Source of the DNA: Actinomycetota bacterium
Lineage (GTDB): Bacteria > Actinomycetota > Thermoleophilia > Miltoncostaeales > Miltoncostaeaceae
Direction: 5' to 3'
Length of the DNA stretch: 8,335 bases
NCBI GenBank assembly: GCA_005800465.1
Contig: SYFI01000108.1
Coordinates: 1 to 8,335, forward strand
The notes under the pieces are model-generated. The model worked only from the letters and a program-made list of their open reading frames with translations, had not been told where the DNA came from and ran no database searches. Numbering within the stretch: the first letter of the stretch is position 1; each line of letters opens with the position of its first letter. A program made the translations under genes and the position numbers. Shown piece after piece: positions 1 through 6,563 of the stretch.

Positions 1-211
1 CGAACAGATCGTTCTGCACCTGACCTAGGCGTTCATCCCAGCCCTCGGGAAGCTCCTGCAGGCGCACCACGCCGAGCACGGCGTTCAGTTCGTCCACCTC
101 GCCGTAGGCGTTCACACGCAGGTTGTCCTTGCGCACGAGGCTCATGTCCCCAAGGCGCGTGTCGCCCTGATCGCCGGTGCGGGTGTAGATGCGTGTGAGA
201 TGAACGGCCAT
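1..211 (-). CDS. pduO: PduO-type ATP:cob(I)alamin adenosyltransferase, N-terminal part (cut by left window edge)
   Basis: The first 70 codons of a gene that runs off the left edge. The family transfers the 5'-deoxyadenosyl group of ATP to cob(I)alamin to make adenosylcobalamin (coenzyme B12) in the cytoplasm. The visible N-terminus carries the family's ATP-binding signature: residues 6-22 contain TRIYTRTGDQGDT then LGD, and residues 32-43 read RVNAYGEVDELN, matching the usual TRTGDxGxT ... RVxAxGxVDELN. After LGD (20-22) the protein has Met-Ser where many homologues have Gly-Ser. The start is ATG at 211-209; the next codon upstream is GTG (214-212), which is less likely because homologues begin with a few residues before HLTRIYTRTGD. 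I see no convincing Shine-Dalgarno sequence. It follows cca after 43 bases, so it may be co-transcribed with it. It implies a B12-using or B12-making host. The C-terminal helices of the bundle lie outside the window. Confidence 0.9.
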   Translation of the reverse strand, partial: MAVHLTRIYTRTGDQGDTRLGDMSLVRKDNLRVNAYGEVDELNAVLGVVRLQELPEGWDERLGQVQNDLF

Positions 212-254
212 CACAGCGCAGACTTTAGACCGCGGGTCGGTCGGACTTCGTTGA
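212..254. other. Intergenic spacer between cca and pduO, with a weak hairpin
   Basis: This is the largest gap in the window, only 43 bases. It holds a perfect 5-bp inverted repeat with a 5-base loop (arms 228-232 and 238-242, GACCG/CGGTC). There is no run of T on the minus-strand downstream side, so it does not look like an intrinsic terminator. I see no clear -35/-10 pair and no strong ribosome binding site. Confidence 0.4.
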
Positions 255-1682
255 CTACGGGGCGCCGGGGTTGGCTGCGTCCCAGTCGCGGGCAAATCGC
301 TCGGTCGCCACGGCATCGCCGAGGCGCCCCATCAGCCGCTCCTCACGAATGGCAATAAGCAGTTCGGCCACCCACGGACCGGGGCGGCGCTCGAGTAACT
401 CGGCCAACTTCGCACCGTCGATGGCCGACCGGATGGGCTCCATCTCGTCGATGCGGGCGTGGGCCGCGAGCATGTCTCGTGCCAGCGCTAGGTGCCGGGT
501 GATCTGGATGGGGGTGGTGCGGGGCCCATCGGTGGCCAGCCGGTCGGCCACCGACAGCACAATGGCCTCGATGGGGTCGGGTGCCACACGCCGCAGATAC
601 CGGTCGTACTGCACCAGTGAAAGTGGCTGTCGGTGTACGAGGAATCCCAGCATCAGGTGCTGGCGTACGCCGTGCACGACGAACTCCCGCAGGCGGTTTG
701 ATGTACGCAGCCGGCGCATGAGCGCGTCGGCCATATCGGCTCCCACACGGTCATGCCACACGAAGGTGACCCGCCCTTCGTCAGTAACGCCCCGGGTCTG
801 TGCCTTGGCCATGTCGTGCAGAAGGGCAGTGATACGCAGGGCATCGCTGCACGTGAACCCGTCGGCAAGCGGGGTGTCCAGGGCGACCGCCACCATGGGT
901 GCAGTCCCCCGGAACACCTCTACTGGATCGCGCTGAATCCGCACCACGTTGCCAAGCACCTCGTAGGTATGCCCCAGCACATCGAGGTGGTGGTAGCTGC
1001 TCTGCTCCACTCCCCGGCAGTCGCCCAGCTCCGGGATGAGGGCCGTGAGCCCCCCCACGTCATCAAGTGCGGTAATCGCGGCCACTGGGTCGCTGGCACG
1101 GATGATGCGCGAGAACTCCTCCATCACGCGCTCCCCGGGTGCGCTCAGCAACCCCCCGGCGGCGGTGTGAGCAGCGCTGCGGGCATCTGGGTCCACAGTG
1201 AAGCCGAGCGAATCAGCCAGGCGCGCGAGCCGGATGATGCGGACGGGATCGTCGGTGAGCGCTGTGGGCCCCACCAGCACAAGGCGTCGCTGGCTCAGGT
1301 CATCCATGCCCCTGTGATGATCGACAATCACGGGATCACCGGACACCGGGAGCGCAAGGGCATTCACCGTGAAGTCCCGCCGACGCAGATCCTTGTCGAG
1401 CGTCTCCCCGAGCATCGGCATGATGTCCACCTGCCACGGCAGGGTGCCACCCGTGAGCCTCCATGCACCGAAGTCCCGCGACAACTCAAACCTGCTCGCC
1501 CCGTGAGCCCGGGAGAGCGCCTTGGCGGCCACCGCGGGGTCGCCTGAGGTGATGACGTCCACATCCGCAACCGGACGGCCGAGAAGCGCATCGCGTACGC
1601 AGCCGCCCACGAGCCACGCAGGCTCCGGAAGCGACGCGAGAGGATCGCGCAGGGCGAGGGCGGTCGGGGGTGCTGCGCTCAC
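255..1682 (-). CDS. cca: CCA-adding tRNA nucleotidyltransferase (class II, with HD domain)
   Basis: Adds or repairs the 3'-terminal CCA of tRNAs using CTP and ATP. Numbered from the GTG start (475 aa), the nucleotidyltransferase head has the class II signature LVGGCVRDALLG at 24-35 followed by the metal-binding pair D40-x-D42. RRRDFTVNALAL at 100-111 is the next conserved motif, and DPVRIIRLARL at 145-155 matches the nucleotide-recognition helix. The C-terminal half has an HD phosphohydrolase-like domain: HHLDVLGHT around 231-239, LLHD with H289-D290, and FVWHDRVGADMA at 307-318. This head-plus-HD layout is usual for many bacterial CCA enzymes. The related poly(A) polymerase is an alternative, but the HD domain favours CCA. 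I chose GTG at 1682-1680 because it overlaps the alr stop as GTGA. An in-frame ATG at 1721-1719 would add 13 residues (MRREPARGAGPRR) and overlap alr by 43 bases; it has a GAGGTG only two bases upstream, in conserved alr coding sequence, so I rate it less likely. The stop is TAG. Confidence 0.93.
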   Translation of the reverse strand: MSAAPPTALALRDPLASLPEPAWLVGGCVRDALLGRPVADVDVITSGDPAVAAKALSRAHGASRFELSRDFGAWRLTGGTLPWQVDIMPMLGETLDKDLRRRDFTVNALALPVSGDPVIVDHHRGMDDLSQRRLVLVGPTALTDDPVRIIRLARLADSLGFTVDPDARSAAHTAAGGLLSAPGERVMEEFSRIIRASDPVAAITALDDVGGLTALIPELGDCRGVEQSSYHHLDVLGHTYEVLGNVVRIQRDPVEVFRGTAPMVAVALDTPLADGFTCSDALRITALLHDMAKAQTRGVTDEGRVTFVWHDRVGADMADALMRRLRTSNRLREFVVHGVRQHLMLGFLVHRQPLSLVQYDRYLRRVAPDPIEAIVLSVADRLATDGPRTTPIQITRHLALARDMLAAHARIDEMEPIRSAIDGAKLAELLERRPGPWVAELLIAIREERLMGRLGDAVATERFARDWDAANPGAP

Positions 1683-2797
1683 CCGACGTGGACCCGCGCC
1701 ACGCGCGGGCTCACGGCGCATGTCACCTCGTACGGAATGGTCCCCCGCAGGCGTGCGATCTCATCGGCGGTGATCCGCTCGCGCCCCTGCGAGCCGATGA
1801 TCACCACCTCCTCCCCGCCGCGCTCGGTGGCCTCTGGACCCAGATCCACGGTGATGAGGTCCATCGAGACGGTGCCGATGATCGGAACGCGCCGACCGCC
1901 CACGAGAACCTCACCGCAATTCGAGAGGTCACGCGCAAAGCCATCGGCGTACCCCACGGGAATGGTGCCCACCCAGGTGCCGCGGGCTGCGCGCCATGTG
2001 CGTCCGTACCCAACGCTCTCGCGCGAGCTGAAGTGCTTCACCAGCGACAGACGCGATCGCCAGGACATGACCGGGATGAGGTCGTCGGTGACCGGATCGC
2101 CGCCAGATGGAGAACATCCGTAGAGGGCGATGCCGCAGCGCACCATGTCGAAGCAGGCATCGGGGTCGCGCAGCGTGCCCGCGCTATTGGCTGCGTGCAC
2201 GGTAATACCCGGAAAGCGATCGCGGAACGTGGGCGCGAGCGCACGGAACCGCACCAACTGCTCGCGCATGAACCCGGCCTCGGGCCCGTCGGTCACATCT
2301 GCCGTGGCGAAGTGGGTCATCAGGCCCACCACCTGGGCGCCCGCCACCTTCGCAGCGTCGGCAAGCGCCAGCGCCTCGTCAACGGGCACGCCGAGGCGAC
2401 CCATTCCGGTGTCCACCTCCACGTGCACGCGCACGTCGGCATCGGGGGCTGCAGCGGCCATCAGACGCTCGAGCGCCTGGTGATCGCTGATGGCCACCTC
2501 ACATCGCTGTCCAAGCGCCCGCAGCCCCGCCGCCTCTGTGAGCGGGCTCATTATGAGAATCGTGACGTCATCGAGTCCGGCAAGGCGTAACTCCTCAGCC
2601 TCCTCCACACTGGCCACGGCCAGTGCCATCGCTCCACCGGCGAGTGCCGCCCGGGCGCACTCAATCGCGCCGTGCCCGTAGGCATCGGCCTTTACCACGG
2701 CCATGAGGCCCGCCTGGCCGGCCGCGCGGTCGAGCGTCACGGCGTTGTGCCGCACTGCGTCGAGGTCGATGAATGCGGTGGAGCGGGCGTCGCTCAT
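1679..2797 (-). CDS. alr: Alanine racemase (PLP-dependent)
   Basis: Interconverts L- and D-alanine, supplying D-Ala for peptidoglycan stem peptides. The protein is 372 aa, normal for the family (about 360-390). The N-terminal TIM-barrel domain starts with FIDLDAVRHN (9-18) and the PLP-lysine motif VVKADAYGHG at 34-43, with K36 the Schiff-base lysine. VDTGMGRLG at 128-136 includes R134. HAANSAG lies at 201-207, and MVRCGIALYG at 218-227 closes the barrel. The second catalytic base is Y264 in SVGYGRTW, and SMDLITVDLG at 311-320 is the C-terminal active-site motif. Position 127 is Glu, where the Geobacillus enzyme has a carbamylated lysine (see findings). The start is ATG 2797-2795, overlapping the nnr stop as ATGA, with GGAGG at 2812-2808 ten bases upstream. 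It is translationally coupled to nnr and followed by cca through a GTGA overlap. Confidence 0.97.
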   Translation of the reverse strand: MSDARSTAFIDLDAVRHNAVTLDRAAGQAGLMAVVKADAYGHGAIECARAALAGGAMALAVASVEEAEELRLAGLDDVTILIMSPLTEAAGLRALGQRCEVAISDHQALERLMAAAAPDADVRVHVEVDTGMGRLGVPVDEALALADAAKVAGAQVVGLMTHFATADVTDGPEAGFMREQLVRFRALAPTFRDRFPGITVHAANSAGTLRDPDACFDMVRCGIALYGCSPSGGDPVTDDLIPVMSWRSRLSLVKHFSSRESVGYGRTWRAARGTWVGTIPVGYADGFARDLSNCGEVLVGGRRVPIIGTVSMDLITVDLGPEATERGGEEVVIIGSQGRERITADEIARLRGTIPYEVTCAVSPRVARVHVG

Positions 2798-4338
2798 GTG
2801 GCGTGCGCCTCCGGGAGTGATTCGATGATGTCGCTGGCGATGGTGCCTTCCCCACGCCCTGCCAGAACCCCTGCCCGGGCGTGGAGCACCGCCCCCGCGG
2901 CGGCGGCATCGCGTCCATTTATTCCGCGTGCGAGGAGTGCCGTGATGATGCCCGTGAGCACATCGCCGGACCCCGCAGTGGCCAGCACCGGAGTACCACC
3001 CTCCACCACCATCGGCAACTCCCCCGGCGCCGCGATGATGGTTCCCGGGCCCTTCAGCAGCGCAACGTGACCCGATCGCTCGGCCAGTGCAGCGGCGGCG
3101 GAAAGACGCCCGGCCTCCACCTCTGCACGCTCGATACCGAGAAGGCGGGCGGCCTCTCCCGCATGGGGCGTGATGACCGTGGCCGCGGAACGGGTCCTCA
3201 GCACGGCGAGGTCCTCCCCGAGATGCCAGAGCCCATCCGCATCGATGACCATCGACCGGTCCACGTCGTTCACCAGCGACCTGACGAGTTGCGTTGTGCG
3301 CTCCTCACGTCCGAGCCCGGGGCCGACGCCCACCGCTGCCACCCGTGCGATCTGGTGACCAATCTCCGCGCGCGCGTCAGGTCCGAGCCCCGCGTCATCC
3401 GAGCCGGCCGGCATCACCATCACCTCAGGCGTCCACGCCGACACCTCGGCACGCACCGACGGCGGTACACAGGCGATCACGATTCCGGCTCCCGTGCGCA
3501 GCGCCGCACGCGTTGCCAGCCGGGCGGCACCACTGAGTCCCGGCGCACCCGCCACGATGAGCACACCACCCACTGCGTACTTGTCATCCCCGGCGGCACG
3601 CCGTGGGATCGCCCGCACCGCGTCGTCTCCCACCAGCCATGCGGCCTCACCGCAGCGGATGTCCCGCGGCACACCGATGTCCACCACCACGACCCGCCCG
3701 GCATGAGTGCGCCCGGGGGCCACGCGGAGCCCCGGCATGTCGCCGCCAAAGGTGATCGTGAGATCAGCGCGTACGGCCGCGCCCTGCACGGTGCCGCTAT
3801 CTGCGTCCACGCCAGTGGGGATGTCCAACGCAACAACAGGAGCACCCGATGCGACCACGGCTTCCACGACATCAGCGATCGCACCATGTGGCGCACCGGC
3901 GGTGCCGGTCCCGAGCAGTGCATCAATGACGATGGCGTCACCGGCTGCGATCGTTGCCGGATCAGCCTCAACGGGAACCAGACCGGCCACCTCGGCCCGC
4001 TCGGTCATGGCGAGCGCATCGGGAGTGCCCGGGCGGCGCCCTCCGGGTAGCGCCACGCACACATCCCACCCGGACTCAGCCAGATACCGCGCAACCACCA
4101 TCCCATCGCCCCCGTTATTGCCGGGGCCGACGAGCACCAGTGCACGCGAACCAGCGGGGTACGACTCAAGGATCTCCCGGGCAGCCAGAAATCCTGCGCG
4201 CTCCATGAGCGCTTCGCCGGAGATCCCACCGGCGATCGCCCGCGCATCGGCCTCGCGTAGCGCGGCGGAGTTGAAGAGCGGACGTGCACCGGGAAGCGGC
4301 ACGGGTCCGTGGGCGTGGGCGATTGGCACGCTGCGCAT
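2794..4338 (-). CDS. nnr: Bifunctional NAD(P)H-hydrate repair enzyme (epimerase plus ADP-dependent dehydratase)
   Basis: Repairs NADHX and NADPHX, the hydrated forms of NAD(P)H. The N-terminal half epimerises R- and S-forms and the C-terminal half dehydrates the S-form with ADP. The protein is 514 aa, the usual size for the bacterial fusion. The YjeF_N domain spans roughly 20-235: LREADARAI (27-35), the nucleotide-loop NNGGDG at 74-79, VIDALLGTG (137-145) and LDIPTGVDADSG (171-182). The sugar-kinase-like dehydratase domain spans roughly 250-510: GGVLIVAGAPGLSGAARLA (257-275), VGVGPGLGR (336-344), VIDADGLW (364-371), TPHAGEAARLLG (390-401), LLKGPGT (427-433) and GSGDVLTG at 456-463 with catalytic D459. 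About 20 Pro/Gly-rich residues precede the conserved start of the epimerase domain and may be a lineage-specific extension or a start called too early. ADLTITFGGDMPGL (191-204) has Met201 where KPG is common. ATG 4338 lies 15 bases after the acpS stop with only a weak GGGG upstream. The 3' end overlaps alr by four bases. Confidence 0.95.
   Translation of the reverse strand: MRSVPIAHAHGPVPLPGARPLFNSAALREADARAIAGGISGEALMERAGFLAAREILESYPAGSRALVLVGPGNNGGDGMVVARYLAESGWDVCVALPGGRRPGTPDALAMTERAEVAGLVPVEADPATIAAGDAIVIDALLGTGTAGAPHGAIADVVEAVVASGAPVVALDIPTGVDADSGTVQGAAVRADLTITFGGDMPGLRVAPGRTHAGRVVVVDIGVPRDIRCGEAAWLVGDDAVRAIPRRAAGDDKYAVGGVLIVAGAPGLSGAARLATRAALRTGAGIVIACVPPSVRAEVSAWTPEVMVMPAGSDDAGLGPDARAEIGHQIARVAAVGVGPGLGREERTTQLVRSLVNDVDRSMVIDADGLWHLGEDLAVLRTRSAATVITPHAGEAARLLGIERAEVEAGRLSAAAALAERSGHVALLKGPGTIIAAPGELPMVVEGGTPVLATAGSGDVLTGIITALLARGINGRDAAAAGAVLHARAGVLAGRGEGTIASDIIESLPEAHAT
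2808..2812 (-). promoter_or_regulatory. Ribosome binding site of alr
   Basis: GGAGG on the minus strand, inside the last codons of nnr, ten bases before the alr ATG. Together with the ATGA stop/start overlap it fixes the alr start and implies coupled translation. Confidence 0.6.
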
Positions 4339-4353
4339 CCTATTGCCCCGGCG

Positions 4354-4725
4354 CTAGGCCCCGCGCAGCACGGCCACAGCAGCGGCCATCCCACGCGAAT
4401 GCGTCAACGAGAGCAGCACTTCGACCACGCCGAGGTCACACGCACGGCGCAGGCAGCGCCCCGTGAGGATCGCCGTTGGGGCGCCCCTCCCCCGTATTAC
4501 TTCAGCCTCATGCCACCTGGTCATTCCGATACCGAGCGCCTTGCCCACGGCCTCCTTGGCCACGAACCGCGCGGCGAAGTGCTGCGGGGGGAACTTGCGC
4601 GACATGCAGTAGGCGCGCTCGGCATCGGTGAAACAGCGCTCCGCGAACCTGGGCTGGCGCGCGAGCACGGCTGCAACGCGATCGATCTCGATCAGATCGA
4701 TTCCCACGCCGACGACCTCGCTCAC
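4354..4725 (-). CDS. acpS: Holo-[acyl-carrier-protein] synthase
   Basis: Transfers the 4'-phosphopantetheine arm of coenzyme A to a serine of apo-ACP, activating fatty acid synthesis. With the GTG start at 4725-4723 the protein is 123 aa, the normal AcpS length. It begins VVGVGIDLIEIDRV (4-17), with D10 the expected Mg2+ ligand. The second signature, FAARFVAKEAVGKALG, is at 50-65 with E58 the other metal ligand, and GAPTAILTG (81-89) and LSLTHSRGMAAAVAVL (105-120) complete the fold. A longer frame reaching ATG 4794 adds 23 residues that merely read the end of glmS out of frame; I reject it because the GTG has GAGG five bases upstream and the conserved VGVGIDL sequence sits where AcpS proteins normally begin. 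There are 7 bases between the glmS stop and this start. Confidence 0.95.
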   Translation of the reverse strand: MSEVVGVGIDLIEIDRVAAVLARQPRFAERCFTDAERAYCMSRKFPPQHFAARFVAKEAVGKALGIGMTRWHEAEVIRGRGAPTAILTGRCLRRACDLGVVEVLLSLTHSRGMAAAVAVLRGA

Positions 4726-4730
4726 CCGTG

Positions 4731-4739
4731 CCTCACTCC
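4731..4739 (-). promoter_or_regulatory. Ribosome binding site of acpS
   Basis: Minus-strand GGAGTGAGG straddles the glmS stop codon and ends five bases before GTG 4725. It supports this GTG over the ATG 69 bases upstream. Confidence 0.65.
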
Positions 4740-6562
4740 ACCGTGACGGTCTTGGCCAGGTTGCGCGGCTGGTCCACGTTGAGGCCGCGTGCACGGGCCA
4801 CTGCGTAGGCGAACAGCTGCAGCGGGATGACCGCCAGCACCGACGACAACAGGGGCGGAGTGCGCGGAACGAACATCACGTCATCAGCATGCTGGCCGAT
4901 CTCGTCATTTCCCTCAGTTGCCACCGCGATGACCTCTGCACCGCGTGCCCGTACCTCCTGGATGTTCGACACGACCTTGTCGAACACATGCCCGTCGGTG
5001 GCCACGACCACGACAGGCGACCCCTCCTCCAACAGCGCGATGGGGCCATGCTTCATCTCGCCAGCCGGATAGGCCTCCGTGGGCACGTACGAGATCTCCT
5101 TCAACTTCAGCGCGCCCTCGTACGCCGCAGGCATGCCCACATGGCGCCCGAGATAGAGGAAGAACGGACGGTCCGCGTACTTCTTGCCTACTTCCATGGC
5201 ATGGGCAGACGCCGGCGAGTTGAGGTATTCCGACACGAGGCCCGGAAGACGCCGCAGATCCTCACCCAGGTCGGCGGCGCCGGATGCGGTGAGCGTGTGG
5301 CGTACCTGACCAAGCTTCAGCGCCAGTAGCGCGAGCGCCATGACCTGGGCGAGGTGGGTCTTGGTGGCGGCAACACCGATCTCCAGCCCGGCGCGCGTAT
5401 ACAGCACCCCATCGGCATCGCGCACGGCCTGCGAGCCCATGATGTTGGTGAGCGCCACCACATGGGCACCGCGTTCACGCGCCACGCGCATGGCGGCAAG
5501 GGTGTCGGCGGTCTCGCCGCTCTGGGTGATGCCGATAACGAGATCGCCAGGACCCGCCAGGCATGTGCGGTAGCGGTATTCACTCGCCACCTCCACGTGC
5601 ACGGGAATGTGTGCCCAGTCCTCGATCAGGTACCGGCCTACAAGCCCGGCGTGGAATGAGGTGCCGCATGCCATGATGTGGATGCGCTCCACGCGGGCCA
5701 GTGTCACGTCATCCAGACCCAGTCCGTCGAGTGTGACGGTGCCGTCGCGCGCCAGACGATCGCCGATTGTGTCGCTAAGGGCGTCCGCCTGCTCGTGGAT
5801 CTCCTTGAGCATGAAGGTGTCAAAGCCGCCCTTCTCGGCAGCGTCGGCATCCCAGTCCACGGCCGCAACCTCACGGGCGATCACCCGGTCGCCGTCGTAG
5901 ATGACGACCGAGTCGGCCTCCACCACCACGATCTCGCCCGACTCCACCATCAGCGTGTCGCGGGTCTCCGGGAGGAACGCCGGGATCGCCGATGCGATGA
6001 ACCACTCACCCTCGCCCACACCAAGCACCATGGGGCACTCACGACGAGCGGCAACAAGGCGATGCGGCTCATCGACACTTGCCGCGACGAATGCGAAGTG
6101 GCCCTCGATCTCCCCGATCACCGTGCGCACCGCGGCCACCAGATCACCCTCATAGTGGCGGGCGATCAGATGCGGGATGACCTCGGCGTCGGTCTCGCTG
6201 GAGAAGATGACGCCATCGTCCTGCAGTGCGCTGCGCAGGCGGGCGTAGTTCTCGATGATGCCGTTCATCACCACACTGATGCGGCCGCTCGAATCAGTGT
6301 GTGGGTGGGCGTTGGCCTCGGTCACCCGGCCGTGTGTGGCCCAGCGCGTGTGCCCCATCCCCGTGGTGGCGGTGGACGTGATCTGCCCCGCCGCCTTGCG
6401 CAACTCGGCGAGATTGCCCACCGCGCGAATTGTGCGGAAGCCGCCATCCTCGAGGAGGACGATGCCTGCCGAGTCGTATCCCCGGTACTCCAGGCGCTCA
6501 AGGCCCTCGAGGATCAACTCCTCGCAGGGACGCGATCCGACGTATCCGATGATGCCGCACAT
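4733..6562 (-). CDS. glmS: Glutamine--fructose-6-phosphate aminotransferase (isomerizing), GlcN-6-P synthase
   Basis: Makes glucosamine-6-phosphate from fructose-6-phosphate and glutamine, the entry step to UDP-GlcNAc. The protein is 609 aa, the same length as E. coli GlmS. The class II glutamine amidotransferase domain fills about 1-240: nucleophile C2 in MCGIIGYVG, then EYRGYDSAG (25-33), RWATHG (73-78), NGIIENY (100-106, oxyanion hole) and ETDAEV (123-128). Two SIS sugar-binding domains follow: CGTSFHAG (299-306) and TQSGETADT (346-354) in the first; GRHVGMPAAYEGALKLKEIS (472-491) and GEMKHGP (501-507) in the second. E489, H505 and K604 match the E. coli isomerase residues. The C-terminus NLAKTVTVE is the typical GlmS tail. 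It starts one base after the glmM stop, with a minus-strand GAGGGGGG at 6578-6571, eight bases upstream, as the ribosome binding site. I see no room for a glmS ribozyme or leader, so any control is at the operon level or elsewhere. Confidence 0.98.
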   Translation of the reverse strand: MCGIIGYVGSRPCEELILEGLERLEYRGYDSAGIVLLEDGGFRTIRAVGNLAELRKAAGQITSTATTGMGHTRWATHGRVTEANAHPHTDSSGRISVVMNGIIENYARLRSALQDDGVIFSSETDAEVIPHLIARHYEGDLVAAVRTVIGEIEGHFAFVAASVDEPHRLVAARRECPMVLGVGEGEWFIASAIPAFLPETRDTLMVESGEIVVVEADSVVIYDGDRVIAREVAAVDWDADAAEKGGFDTFMLKEIHEQADALSDTIGDRLARDGTVTLDGLGLDDVTLARVERIHIMACGTSFHAGLVGRYLIEDWAHIPVHVEVASEYRYRTCLAGPGDLVIGITQSGETADTLAAMRVARERGAHVVALTNIMGSQAVRDADGVLYTRAGLEIGVAATKTHLAQVMALALLALKLGQVRHTLTASGAADLGEDLRRLPGLVSEYLNSPASAHAMEVGKKYADRPFFLYLGRHVGMPAAYEGALKLKEISYVPTEAYPAGEMKHGPIALLEEGSPVVVVATDGHVFDKVVSNIQEVRARGAEVIAVATEGNDEIGQHADDVMFVPRTPPLLSSVLAVIPLQLFAYAVARARGLNVDQPRNLAKTVTVE

Positions 6563-6563
6563 G

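Noticed and set aside
228..242. Hairpin GACCG-CGGGT-CGGTC between cca and pduO as a terminator.
   Set aside because: The stem is only 5 bp and no T-run follows on the minus strand.
271..1547. Overlapping plus-strand open frames opposite cca.
   Set aside because: Low-complexity Arg/Ser/Ala/His-rich translations with no motif; antisense shadows of cca.
2881..4050. Long plus-strand open frame (389 codons) opposite nnr.
   Set aside because: It lies entirely antisense to a gene with intact motifs. It is rich in His, Arg, Gly and Pro with no recognisable domain, as expected of a shadow frame in G+C-rich DNA.
4681..4701. Perfect 8-bp inverted repeat (ATCGATCT, 5-base loop, AGATCGAT) near the start of acpS.
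   Set aside because: It encodes the conserved Ile-Asp-Leu-Ile-Glu-Ile-Asp stretch using ATC and GAT codons, so the symmetry follows from repeated codons in a conserved motif. A role as an mRNA hairpin is possible but unsupported.
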